Shown: piece after piece, positions 35,239-45,536 of the stretch
How positions within the stretch are numbered: the first letter of the stretch is position 1
Layout: every line of letters begins with the position of its first letter
From: Odontocerum albicorne
Taxonomy: Eukaryota > Arthropoda > Insecta > Trichoptera > Odontoceridae
DNA: 64,000 nt
Assembly: GCA_949825065.1 (NCBI GenBank)
Contig: OX463849.1
Span: 35,173,199 to 35,237,198 of the forward strand
Direction of reading: 5' to 3'
Program-made: the position numbers and the translations under genes
Notes under the pieces: model-generated
Databases searched by the model: none
Seen by the model: only the letters and a program-made list of their open reading frames with translations
What the model was told of the DNA's origin: nothing

Positions 35239-35770
35239 AAGGCTCTTTCAAATTGAGCGGTTTTTTAAATTCTTGAATAAAATAATTTGCTTTGATTTCA
35301 AAAAACTTTTTATTGGTCATTGAAGTGTAATGTATGAAATTTAAACACAATAAACAATATCCGCAAAGTGTCCACCTCTTGCAGCTCCACAGATGTCCAC
35401 TCTTTTGATAAAATTTTCGATGACATTTTGACATAATTGCGGTTCTAACTCACCAATAACGCGAATAATTTCGTCCTTCAGCAGAGAAATTGGTTGGGGG
35501 TCATTCTTATAGACCTGGCTTTTCACGTAACCCCAGAGAAAATAGTCCAACGGTGTCAGATCACATGATCTTGGTGGCCAATTAACATCACCGTTTCCGG
35601 AGATTACAACACATAAAACAATTCAACAATTTGAACGCGTTGTTGTATTGTATACGACTCCATTTTTATAAATGTTATACATTCCACTTGTCACAAGACC
35701 CAGAGAAGTTCGCGACGCCATCTGTGTTTTATCCAAGAATTAAACAACCCGCTCAATTTGAAAGACCCTT
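35239..35770 (-). mobile_element. deletion derivative of a DDE (mariner/Tc1-type) transposon
   Basis: The terminal inverted repeats are AAGG(C/G)TCTTTCAAATTGAGCGG, flanked by TA at 35237-35238 and 35771-35772. Of 532 bp, only the 3' part of the transposase frame is left on the minus strand. The host sequence on each side belongs to one RTE-like LINE copy (GACTAACAAAACAAT to the left, GTGAGTGGAAAGGATGGTAG to the right), so the boundary call is well supported. Confidence 0.92.
35338..35605 (-). pseudogene. transposase C-terminal fragment
   Basis: It reads WPPRSCDLTPLDYFLWGYVK, then SQVYKNDPQPISLLKDEIIR and FIKRVDICGAARGGHFADI. TPLDYFLWG carries the last acidic catalytic residue of the DDE triad in this transposase group. 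The first two acidic residues and the whole DNA-binding part are missing, so it cannot act. I do not assign a named subfamily. Confidence 0.8.
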
Positions 35771-35772
35771 TA

Positions 35773-35985
35773 CGTTTATAGTTCGTATGTGAGTGGAAAG
35801 GATGGTAGACAAAACTAACTAAAGTATGTTTGGCTCAAGTGAATGATAATTTAAAGGAAATGTAAAAAGTAGGAGAAATCTTAGGATTCGTATGAGAAGG
35901 TGTACGAACGTAGAATACACGAATAGATTTATTATCTCTGCCTACTCCAACAGGGAAACGGCGGGATGGTCGTATGTTGTAACAT
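35773..35985 (+). mobile_element. RTE-like LINE, continuation
   Basis: The copy interrupted at 35238 resumes: VSGKDGRQN, the SLAQVNDNLKEM block, GEILGFV(E)KVYE and a terminal LPTPTGKRRDGRM-like end at about 35965. Confidence 0.75.
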
Positions 35986-36039
35986 CTTGAATTTCGAATT
36001 GACTCGGACTTGAATTTTAACTATATTTAATAAAAAAAA

Positions 36040-36480
36040 TAATAAATTTAAGGTTTCGTTATGAATTTTGAAGTGGCATAGTTACTCTGTAATTTTTATC
36101 GTATCGTACTTATATACATTTTGAACAGTATTTTATGAAAAATCAATAAATTTGAGGCTCACTTCGTTATGGATTTTAAATCGAAGTGGCATAAGCTAAT
36201 CTGTAATTTTTATCTTATCGTACTACTTATATACATTTTAAACTGTATTTAATGAAAAATCAATAAATTCGAGATTCACTCCGATATAGATTTCAAAACA
36301 AAGTGGCATAAGTTACTCTGTAATTTTTATCTCATCGTACTTATGTACATTTTAAACTATATTTAATGAAAAATCAATAAATTTGAGGTTCACTTCGTTA
36401 TGGATTTCAAAGCAAAGTGACATAAGTTACTCTGTAATTTTTATCTTATCGTACTAATTAATGTATGTACATTTTAAATG
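36040..36480. repeat. tandem repeat, about 110-120 bp, four copies
   Basis: The shared blocks are AAATTTGAGGTTCACTTCGT, AGTGGCATAAGTTACTCTG, TAATTTTTATCTTATCGTAC and ATTTAATGAAAAATCAATAA. Confidence 0.9.
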
Positions 36481-36649
36481 CCAATGAATTTTTTTTCGAG
36501 AACCCATTAAACAAGTGCGTTCTCTTAAATATTTCTCTTGAATTAAATAATTATGTACCGAAATGTTTTTCTTATTACATAAACTAACTTGCCGTAATAG
36601 TCACAGTCACAGAGGATAAAACACCAGACTTTAAGGGACAAAAATATTT

Positions 36650-36915
36650 CGACTCCTACACATTCATGCACCTTCTCGGATGATTTCTCTTACTTTTTTA
36701 AAATTGTCTTCTTTCAAAAAAATCACTTGAGCCCACCGTAATTTCCTCTACTCCATCATTCCCTGTTTATTTATTTTACTCGTCTTTCTTCTCTCATTCA
36801 TTCTACATGCTCGAACCATATCTTAGTAATCTTCTCCATCCTACTTAACATATCAGTTTTAAAATCACATTTATCCCTAATCACTTAATTTCATCAATGT
36901 CTCCTCGTGTATCCT
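36650..36915 (-). mobile_element. RTE-like LINE fragment, inverted
   Basis: The minus strand covers the equivalents of KCDFKTDMLSRMEKIT, RYGSSM and HEGAC...REIIR. It abuts the next, oppositely oriented fragment with no spacer. Confidence 0.7.
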
Positions 36916-36916
36916 T

Positions 36917-37110
36917 TTGGAACGAATGTATGAAGAGAGACTAACAAAACAAATATGAGTCGAAAGCGTGGTAGAGGAAGACTAAGGATAGTATCGTAGG
37001 AGCTATGGATGTAGAAGAAGCGAAATATGTGTGTCGCGATCGGAAAGTCTGACCCTCTCTCCTTTCTGCAAACCCCGATAAGAAGATAACGTGATGGTAT
37101 GTATGTACAT
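36917..37110 (+). mobile_element. RTE-like LINE 3' end
   Basis: ERMYEERLTKQI, SRKRGRGRLRI, MDVEEAKYVCRDRKV and the ATGGTATGTATGTACATG tail. About 50 codons are deleted relative to complete tails. Confidence 0.75.
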
Positions 37111-37779
37111 GAATGTTATTAAAATCACGCATAATAATCGTCATATATCCCAAGAATTAAAGTGATTTCTTAGAATTGCCGTTTATTACGGTCGGTGTAC
37201 TTTTGCAAATAATATTGGCATATTATCACGTACTCCGTTTGCAAATCATCCAAATCGCCGCCATTCCAACTGATTTACGACAAAAGCATTCGAGGAACGG
37301 ACAATGGACGGACTCGAGCGGTGGACCAATAATGTCTTCAAGTGTGATCCCATTGTGGGGGTCATAGTTGTCCTAAGGTCACGTGCTTTGGAGGTCCATT
37401 AAGACATTTATAGGGGTTTTATCGTTTCGAGAGAAAAAATACCCCATAAAGCGTTTATTTTCATTTTCTTGACAACAATATTAATGGGTTTTTATCGAGA
37501 AAAAAACAAATAAAATTATTTGAACGATTCTAATCAATACTAAGGATTTTAATTTTATTTTTCGCTCTTACTGATAGTAATGGCTTTAAAAACTGCCCAG
37601 AGTTGACCAAACCAGAGCCATCGAACTTATATAGGGTGTTCTAAATATTATTTTAAAACTTATGTATCTACCCATATATTGCAGCACCGGCACCAAGGTT
37701 TGGTGGATGGACGATTTGCTATTGATTTGTTATATCCTAGTGATTGTCTATCCTGTAATTGTTTTAGTTTATAATTGTC
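37111..37779. other. no gene recognised
   Basis: The frames at 37176 and 37660 have no domain. Confidence 0.4.
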
Positions 37780-38215
37780 TTCATCTTCTTTCCTTTGCCT
37801 TTTTCCATACATTTGGGGTCGGCTGCTTGGGGTATTTTCCTCCATCTCTCTCGATCTGGTAAATCACTCGTTGATAGTCCAAATCTCGTCATGTACTCCT
37901 CCACTTTCTTATATAGGCTTCCTGGATCTTTCTCTGCGTTTATTTGGGAGTTCCCAATTCGTGAATGTCTTTAGCGTATACCCCTAATCCCACCGTTGCA
38001 CATACCCACACCAACGTAGTTGTACTTCCCGGACTTTATCTAATATTAGCGCTATTCTAATTGTGCTATGAATTCGTTTATTTTGTATATTTTCAAAACT
38101 AGTGACGCCCAGTGACCACTGTATCATACGTACGAGTATCTCCGCAACGTGAACCAATTGTTCCTCTTTTTTCTTTAAGACCAACACTCGGCTCCATGTA
38201 GCACAGAGATCCTGA
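37780..38215 (-). pseudogene. second LINE (RTE-type) C-terminus
   Basis: The frame 37984-38187 reads EEQLVHVAEI, an extra LV, then RMIQWSLGVTSFENIQNKRI and DKVREVQLRWCGYVQRWD. A related frame in this window (39897-40097) has SEMRMLKWSAGV, which shows that the canonical form lacks the two extra residues. Those six bases are the dispersed 8-mer TACGAGTA at 38131. The remainder (37780-37980) has lost its frame. Confidence 0.75.
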
Positions 38216-38239
38216 TGACTGTCCTGTAGATTTTAGTTT

Positions 38240-38545
38240 ATATTTAACTAAGTTCATGATGTTTGGCCGGCAGGATCACGCAGGAGCAGGAGGTTGCTGA
38301 CTAATATTAAAATCCGAAAGGTGTCCTACTTGGATCATGTACTTAGGGGAGCAAATTACAAATTACTACACCTGATCATCCAAGGCAAAATAGAGGGTCG
38401 AAGAGGTGTTGGCAGGAGGCAAATCTTCTGGTTCCACAATATACGTGATTGGACTGGCATAAGGGGCGCTGGAGATCTTTTACGGGCTGCCGGGGACAAA
38501 GATGTCTACTCTCAAGTGATATTCAACGTTGGAGGGATCTGACAT
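38240..38545 (+). pseudogene. LINE C-terminus, third type, fairly intact
   Basis: The 82-codon frame from 38294 reads KIRKVSYLDHVLRGANYKLL, LIIQGKIEGRRGVGRR, FWFHNIRDWTGIR and LLRAAGDK. This is a well-known insect LINE C-terminal pattern (LGHxxRGxxYxLLQLIIQGKIEGKRGxGRR). No stop occurs before the natural end. The RT domain is absent, so it is 5'-truncated. It lies head-to-head with the preceding LINE fragment. Confidence 0.82.
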
Positions 38546-38789
38546 GACACTGGGAAGAAGAATTATATTACATCATGTGTAATTTTTTAGTGATAATGTT
38601 AAATATTTATAATAGGTTAGTTTGTCGAATTTATATTTGTTTGGGTCGGGGTGTAGGAGCAATCACAATGATTTTTTTACATTTTGACGGACTGAATTTG
38701 ATTTATACTTACCTAGCTTTATATTTATTCTGAATTTATTTACGAGTATATATTGCAATAATTTTTGTAAATACATCATTTGTGAAAAA

Positions 38790-38895
38790 AACAGTAGGAC
38801 ACACGTTTTTAATGGTGGACACACGTTTTTAATGGATCTGGGTTTGTTGCCTTTTATTTGTCGTATGTCCAGTAAACTGTGTCTTACTAAGACGT
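38790..38895 (-). repeat. 3' UTR piece of the CR1/Jockey-like LINE
   Basis: The minus strand carries CATACGACAAATAAAAGGCA, ACAAACCCAGATCCATTAAA and a 22-bp local duplication around ACACGTTTTTAATGG. Same block as 29740-29830. Confidence 0.75.
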
Positions 38896-39514
38896 TGAAT
38901 TTTTTTTTTTTAATTTTGAATATGTTGATATTTCATATCTTGTTTTACAAATATTATTGAACATACTCGTAAATGTGGTTTATTTCTTTCATAAAAAAAT
39001 ATGCTCCCTAATATTATGTTATATTTTGTTGCCTGACTAGCCCACCTACAGTATTAGCAGAGAAGACCAAGGTATGAGTGAATGTGATGGAATGCAAGTA
39101 GCCTGGACGAGTGGACATGTAGTGCTAAATAATTAGTATTAAAATAATTAGTTGTGAGAATTGTTATCTAGTTATATGTTAGTATGTAAGTGCTTACTGT
39201 TTCAAAGAAATTAAGCATGAAGATTATTAAATATAAAATTACACGTAGGAAATTAAAATTAAGTTAGTTCATAGTAGTTATATATAAATTAGATTAGTTC
39301 TTAAGATATAAATTTGTTTGCGTTACAATTTTCTTTATTAAATAAAAAATATATATTGTGTAACCTCGTGGTCGCATCGTTTTTTGAAGTAATAAATACA
39401 GGTTTTCAGTATAATTGACAGATGTCAATAAATCCTCCCATTGTCATTATAAACAGATAATAGTTGACAACATATTATGACAAAACTAATCATTATAACA
39501 TCACAGGGCTGAAA
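38896..39514. other. no gene recognised
   Basis: AT-rich; TACTCGTA at 38964. Confidence 0.45.
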
Positions 39515-39715
39515 AAAGCAAAGCTGCCAGGGCAATTAAATTACCCCTAACCTCAATAACACAATACCACCCCCCTCTCCCCCGCAGGGTTGGACACACC
39601 GTAGGTTGCCATGGCTATAAGAGGGATGGTTGCGGTTGCCACATGACGGTGAGATGCTTCGATGCTCCGGTAACCATGGATGGTCACCGGAGCATCGCAT
39701 GAGTTACATCATTCA
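39515..39715. other. GC-rich patch with hairpin
   Basis: C-rich runs and a 38-base inverted repeat at 39660-39697 (18-base arms starting CGATGCTCCGGTAACCAT, one mismatch, two-base loop). It is unlike its surroundings, and no coding potential is recognised. Confidence 0.55.
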
Positions 39716-39964
39716 ATGAATACAGGTACATTAAGCCGGATTCTGATAAGATCAACATGATCTTTGCAAATACAGTTTAATTGTGATGGATTCTATATGG
39801 ATGTATTAATAAAAAGTTGTTTTACTTGTACGAGCATTTAATATAAACGCTGTTTAACTACGGGTGGAATAAGGAAAGGAGATAAAAAGTTAAATCTCAA
39901 TTCTTCCTCATCCAGATCTCATATCGGAGTCTGGTTTCATTAATTAATATGGTACTTCTTCCGT

Positions 39965-40195
39965 GATGATGATTTCCGTAGCTTAGTTGATAAGACGCAT
40001 CTCTTCTTTTTATTTTGTCTCTTAGGAACACACCAGCTGACCATTTTAGCATGCGCATTTCAGAGGTTAATCCAACCATACTTTCCTTGATTTTCACTTA
40101 AGGCCTCCTGACTATATTCCTAGTTGGTTGGAAAAGATGGCCATATGGTAATAAGCCCACCAGGTTCTATTCTAACTATATACAAAGAAGTGTTA
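39965..40195 (+). mobile_element. SINE with LINE-derived middle (chimera)
   Basis: The SINE head (CCGTAGCTTAGTTGATAAGA) ends at about 40004. About 85 bases follow whose minus strand encodes KESMVGLTSEMRMLKWSAGV, a LINE C-terminal segment. Then the SINE body resumes with TTTTCACTTAAGGCCTCC, TAGTTGGTTGG and AATAAGCCCACCAGGTTC. Confidence 0.7.
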
Positions 40196-40469
40196 TACAA
40201 TACAATGGAAGAAAAAAATTAAAAATATTTGTTCAATTCTGTAGATACAAAAAAAAACAACAGAGGTTCTCGAAATGAAACAAAAAGACAGTTGAAAAAG
40301 GTTTTATGATTAATGATTAAATATAAACTGGCGAGTAATAAGGTACGATCATATTGTATACAACAAAAATTTAATACCCCTCAACATATGCGGATTTGTA
40401 ATGCGAACATGTTGAAGAGCGTGGCCTGGAAACAATATTGTCAAGCCTTGGTCATCGAATCTTTGGGGT

Positions 40470-40590
40470 TTTCAAAAAGAAGAGTCTGGTTTTCACTTAA
40501 GGCGTCTGTAACATATGTTTGGTTGAAAGTTATTACCGCATAGCGATAACTCAGCCAGGTTGTACTGTTTACAACAAAAGAGTTAAAAAA
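40470..40590 (+). mobile_element. SINE body
   Basis: AGTCTGGTTTTCACTTAAGG, TTTGGTTGAAAGTTATTACC and TCAGCCAGGTTGTACTG with TTTACAACAAAAGAG. The head upstream is unrecognisable. Confidence 0.65.
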
Positions 40591-40639
40591 CTGAAGTAAG
40601 CAATATGGGGAATTCGGGATTTATTACCGTTGATGCCAT

Positions 40640-40755
40640 ATTACAATATGTTTTTCCTTAAAGTCTCGTTAACACTTATCTGGTAGACATTTCTACATGG
40701 CAATAAACACGTCAGACTGTTCTGTATACGATGAAAGTGTAACGCAGTACAATCA
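40640..40755 (+). mobile_element. SINE body
   Basis: CTTAAAGTCTCGTTAACAC, TACATGGCAATAAACACG, TCAGACTGTTCTGTATACG and GAAAGTGTAACGC. Confidence 0.6.
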
Positions 40756-40784
40756 ATCGGAATGATTTTATAATCCTGAAATGA

Positions 40785-40930
40785 AAACCAGGCTAGATCA
40801 GGTGTTAGTGGAAATCAAACCTTCAACTTTCGAATCGGAAGACAGGGGTCTTACCAACTAGGCTACTGAGATACTAATAAAGTCACCAGATCGTACTGCA
40901 TATAGGAAAAGTATAAAAATACATTTATCG
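40785..40930 (-). mobile_element. SINE copy, inverted
   Basis: The minus strand reads a CTAGTTGGTAAGACCCCTG head with a decayed B box. Next to it, CAGATCGTACTGCATATAGG of the tail lies on the wrong side, so two fragments may be joined. Confidence 0.5.
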
Positions 40931-41334
40931 AATGAAATTCAATATAAATTGAATTATTTCATGTCTGACGGCCTTTTTATTAGTTTATCTTAAGATCCAT
41001 GTCACCTTTATTGTATTTCTAACAATTTGACAACCTTCATAGTGTGTCTTTTCTTCTTTTGATGAATTTATCAAAAATATCCAAAGAGCACACGATACCC
41101 GAGGAGGTATTCAGTGACCACTTATTGCAATAACGATGCCTATACCATATACGCCGCTTGTAACCTAATATTGGGACGGTTACTGTGAGTAGTAACGGGA
41201 CGCGCGGTTTCTTTGATCAATCAAATCATCGGGCAGGTTTCTCTCTCTGTGGTTGCTGTGTCAACATCCCCATCACAGGGTATTCCAGTAAAAACATACA
41301 TAAATTATAATATTTTTTAAATTTAAATAAAGTC

Positions 41335-42085
41335 GGGACGTGTAGCGATAGGAAACAATCTTAATAGGGATAGGAAACAATCTTAACAATTCGAAATCTA
41401 CTAAGATGCTAATAGCCCACAACATTATTTAAGAACCAACTATAATGAATGGAAGTGAAACGTTGACGTGGAAAAAGACTGCAAACAAGCTATTAAATAC
41501 TATATTAATGTATGTTACATACACTTAGAAGAAGACGACCTCCGTGGCCTGGTGGTAAGACACTTGTCTGCCGATCCGGAGGTTGCGGGTTCGATCCCCG
41601 CTGGAACCCAGATTTTTTTAAAAAAGGATTCCAGTCTGGTTAACACTTAGGGTCTATAAAAAAATCTTTGTGGTTGGTTGAAAGAGAATGCCACATGGCA
41701 ATAAACTCGCCTGGTTAAAAAATTAATATATGGAGAAACAATTTATAACAGAATATAGAATAATGAAGTAAGGGTTGAATGTAAAAAGGCCGATTGGTTG
41801 AATAAGGATAAAGAAGAGAACTCTTATATGGTTTGGATACGTGGAACAAATTAATTGAGAAAGACTAACAAAACAAATATGCAATGCAAATATAAGAAGA
41901 AGGCATAGTAGAAGAAAGTATGGTTGGATCAAGTGAATGATAGTTTGAAAGAAGGGAATGTAAAAGTAAGAAAAAATCATGGAAGATGTATAGATGTGGA
42001 CGACTTGAAATATGTGTATCGAAATGGGGAAAAAAGTCTGGCACTTTGTTCTCTCTGCCTACCCCAGCACGGAAACGGCATGTTA
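41335..42085 (+). mobile_element. RTE-like LINE 3' end, split by a SINE
   Basis: Left part 41335-41526 (RDRKQS, MEVKR(W)TWKKT). Right part 41728-42085 (TIYNRI(N)NEVRVEC, GYVEQIN*ERLTKQICNANI, EESMVGSSE, RCIDVDDLKYVYRNG, LCSLCLPQHGNGM). A repeated GATAGGAAACAATCTTAA sits at 41347-41388. Confidence 0.82.
41527..41727 (+). mobile_element. best preserved tRNA-derived SINE
   Basis: A 200-bp element. Head GACCTCCGTGGCCTGGTGGT (A box), GTCTGCCGATCCGGAGG, B box GGTTCGATCCCCG matching the GGTTCGANNCC consensus exactly, GGAACCCAGATTTTTT, body ATTCCAGTCTGGTTAACAC, GTTGGTTGAAAGAGAATGCC and ACATGGCAATAAACTCGCC. It is inserted in an RTE-like LINE copy. Such SINEs are transcribed by RNA polymerase III from the internal A and B boxes and depend on a LINE for mobility. 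Confidence 0.93.
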
Positions 42086-42530
42086 ATAGTAGGTAAGATG
42101 TTGGTCTTCCTCTCAGTGTTTCGGTTTGATTTCCGATGGTTTTCTTCCTTCATTTCTTAGGATTGTGATCACCATGGTCATCAACTATCCCTCATCAGTT
42201 CAAGCGATCTCTTGCATTGTGTAGCGCCTTCCGAAACGAACACTCTGCTGCTTTTTTTATCGGGTCACTGCATCTTTTGACATTCACATTTCCAGCAAGA
42301 GTTGACCAGTCAAGTCCCAAAAGTATAAATAAAAAACGGATAACAAGTGGTTCAACAGTCGTTTACAATAATCAAAGGCGTTAGATATTTGTATGTGTTA
42401 TTGCATGTGCACGTGCAGTAGTTGATCCAACACGTATGATGGCAAATCGTAAGTTGCTTACCTAGTCCGGTGGCTCTCAACACAAAAGGTACCAAAATAA
42501 TATTGGCGAAGATCTTCAACATGTCCGCAT
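42085..42530. other. no gene recognised
   Basis: It contains a weak SINE-head-like segment (42088-42150) and nothing else that I can support. Confidence 0.35.
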
Positions 42531-42538
42531 CAAAAAAT

Positions 42539-42828
42539 CGTAGCAGTGTGCCATACGAATACCTATCAGTGTGTTATGCGAATACGTAGCAGTGTGCTAT
42601 ACGAATACGTAGCAGTGTGCTATACGAATACGTAGCAGTGTGCTATACGAATACGTAGCAGTCTGCTATACGAATACCTAGCAGTGTGTTATGCGAATAC
42701 GTAGCAGTGTGCTATACGAATACGTAGCAGTGTGCTATACGAATTGCAGTGTGCTATACGAATACGTAGCAGTGTGCTATACGAATAGCAGTGTGATATA
42801 CGAATACGTAGCAGTGTGCTATAAGAAT
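42539..42828. repeat. 23-bp minisatellite, 13 copies
   Basis: Unit CGAATACGTAGCAGTGTGCT plus ATA. Two units lack five or six bases. Variants with CCTA and GTTATG recur at copies 2 and 7. Confidence 0.95.
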
Positions 42829-42867
42829 AAATTAATATGATAGAATGTAGAATGTAGTCCTATACAC

Positions 42868-43206
42868 CAGTGCTCCGCAACCGGTGTGCCGTGGCACACT
42901 GGTGTGCCGTGAGCCGGATACAGGTGTGCCGCGGTCAAATTCAATGTACGAGTATTTGACATTTTACAATTTTTCATTATGTATTTAATACACAATAACT
43001 GGTGCCAACTGTTGAAAACTGCGTAGTGTGCTTTGTACACACCATGGCCGCACCAAATTAGTCATAGACAAAGAAAAATGACCCTTATGCGCGTCGCTGA
43101 AGACTCATGCCTAATTTAATACCTATATATTTTAGCTTTTGGTGTGCCGCGGAATTCTAGGAAGAATTTTGGTGTGTCGTAGGTGAGAAAAGGTTGCAGA
43201 GCACTG
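42868..43206. mobile_element. non-autonomous hAT element (MITE)
   Basis: 339 bp. The terminal inverted repeats are CAGTGCTC(C/T)GCAACC. An exact 8-bp target duplication, CTATACAC, lies at 42860-42867 and 43207-43214. Internal GGTGTGCCG(T/C)GG motifs occur near both ends, as in many hAT MITEs. It codes for nothing; it would depend on a transposase elsewhere. TACGAGTA lies inside at 42947. Confidence 0.96.
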
Positions 43207-43509
43207 CTATACACGTATTATAAAATTCTTTTAAAAACTTAGCCATCTTTGGAAAATTTAACAAGCGCGTGACTTTTTAAATTTCTTGTAGCGATTCAGG
43301 ACCTGTAAAGAAGAAAGTCCAGTGAAATAAATACGGTATACACGCTCTCGTATGTGTATGTATTATATCTAGCGAAGGGGACACACACGAGTCATGGGCA
43401 CATTAAGTTATCAAAACTTTAGGAGTCAAACTAATATTTCAATTTATATAAACTATCCACTACTTAGGTAAGAGATATAGGTGGTTTATGCAACTTTAGG
43501 AAGTACTTA

Positions 43510-43690
43510 AAAACCTTCCTTTCTGGTAGGTTTTAACAAAATGTATGATTCTATATGAATACTATACACGAACGTCATACTCCACCTACAACTTTCACAT
43601 GTCGGAAGATTTACAAATCTTTCTTTTTAGTTTGTCTTCCTTTGGTAAGTTTTTTTGGGATTTTCTAACCAAATATATTTTTGGACATAT
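43510..43690 (+). repeat. family C repeat
   Basis: ACAACTTTCACATGTCGGAA, TTTGTCTTCCTTTGGTAAG, GGGATTTTCTAACC and AAATATATTTTTGGAC. Confidence 0.65.
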
Positions 43691-43907
43691 CATTTATTAT
43701 TTGTATTTATTCAAGTCTTTTGCACATTACAGATTTCTCTAATTCGTACTATGAACAAATACGAGTATATCAACAAGTATAAAGATCGTATAAAAAACAA
43801 AAATAAAAAAATTAAGACATTTGATCAAATTTATAACAAAACTGTATATGAATAGTAAGAAAAAAATATATGAAATGTTATAATTAACATTAAAAAATTT
43901 AATATTT

Positions 43908-44578
43908 GCATGATTATACTATATTTAGTTTACCTGAAGTAGTTGCTTGATTATACTACATTAGTTTACCTGAAGTAGTTGCATGATTATACTACATTAG
44001 TTTACCTGAAGTAGTTGCATGATTATACTACATTAGTTCACCTGAAGTAGTTGCATAATTATAATACATTTAGTTTACCTGTATTAGTTGCATGATTATA
44101 CTACATTTAGTTTACCTGAAGTTGTTGCATGATTATACTGCGTTTAGTTTACTTGAAGTAGTTACATGATTATACTACATTTATTTTACCTGAAGTAGTT
44201 GCATGATTAAACTATCATACATTAGTTTACTTGAAGTAGTTGCTTGATTATACTACATTAGTTTACCTGAAGTAGTTGCATGATTATACTACATAAGTTT
44301 ACCTGAAGTAGTTACATGATTATACTGCATATAGTTTACTTGAAGTAGTTCCATGATTATACTACATTTAGTTTACCTGAAGTAGTTGCATGATTAAACT
44401 ATCATACATTAGTTTACTTGAAGTAGTTGCTTGATTATACTACATTAGTTTACCTGAAGTAGTTGCATGATTATACTACATTAGTTTACCTGAAGTAGTT
44501 ACATGATTATACTGCATAAAGTTTACTTGAAGTAGTTCCATGATTATACTACATTTAGTTTACCTGAAGTAGTTGAGC
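43908..44578. repeat. 37-bp minisatellite, 18 copies, with 187-bp higher-order unit
   Basis: Unit TTGCATGATTATACTACATT plus TAGTTTACCTGAAGTAG. The five-unit block beginning GATTAAACTATCATAC occurs at 44205 and again at 44392, nearly identical over 187 bases. Confidence 0.95.
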
Positions 44579-44829
44579 AACATATAAAAAAAATCCCGTA
44601 CGAGTATATGTGTATGTAGGCATAAACAATTTAAAAATGTGATTATTCTACCTACTAGCATTTCGAAATACAGGTTGATTCGGCATAAAGGTTGGTAGAA
44701 CAATGTATGGGTGCGTTGCCTTAGATAATTATCCGCAACATACAAATCAAGACTGACTATTCAGGACGGATGGGTAACTAGATTACCCCTTAGCAAACAA
44801 AAAAGTAGACACCTAATCGAAGAGTTCTT

Positions 44830-44947
44830 TATCTCACTAATGGTTTATAGTTCAGCATCCCAGATAATGGAAAGTATCAAATTAATGACCGCAGACGTCA
44901 CTTTCCTATCCTTATACTCAACTTATATATTTTTTATAATATTGTAA
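44830..44947 (+). repeat. family C repeat tail
   Basis: GACCGCAGACGTCACTTTCC and TATACTCAACTTATATATTT match the second half of 56380-56725. Confidence 0.5.
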
Positions 44948-45020
44948 TAAATACACTTTAACTCGGGTATCCAACCCACATATAATATGTGGGTTGGATA
45001 CCCGAGTTAAAGTGTATTTA
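44948..45020. repeat. 73-base perfect palindrome
   Basis: Two 36-base arms are exactly complementary around a single central A at 44984. The left arm starts TAAATACACTTTAACTCGGG. No tolerated mismatch is present. Confidence 0.98.
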
Positions 45021-45536
45021 AGGACAAGATCTAAACAGCATTATTTACGAATAAATTATACTTCTTTCAAACTAGTGTTTAATGCGAATATGGTTGATTT
45101 TACAAATAATTTTATAATTTCAAGCTTCAAGGTGTCTTATTTACAATATCTTTCTCAAACATTGGTAGAAATACAGATGCATAAAAGAACGCAAATTTGT
45201 CACTGCATCATTATATTTGTTCGCTTAAAGAAGGTAGATTTCCAAGAGGGCGCAGAGTATTTTTTTTCTGAAAAGGTAGGCCAAATAAGTTTGGAAACCT
45301 TTGGCTTAGACTGTTTAGAGAATAGCTGAAATATGTAATGAAATATTGTTTGAAAAGATTGAGAAGATCTAGTAATAAATTGGACAGGATTATTTGATAA
45401 TATCCCTTCGATAGCTCTCTACCAAATTGCGAGTTCCACATTATTGAGTAGACAAAGGATACAGATAATCGGGGTGAAAACACTCTTTCTGAGGGGAACA
45501 CTCATTATACGTGACCAAAATATCCAACAACTATGG
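45021..45536. other. no gene recognised
   Basis: The 111-codon frame 44994-45329 begins inside the palindrome and has no recognised domain. Confidence 0.35.

Noticed and set aside
42539..42828. CRISPR-like array
   Set aside because: The units are contiguous with no unique spacers of constant length; it is a minisatellite. The same goes for 34639-35216, 43908-44578, 46255-46785 and 56734-57050.
45021..45329. 111-codon frame as a gene
   Set aside because: It starts inside the perfect palindrome and has no domain or context.
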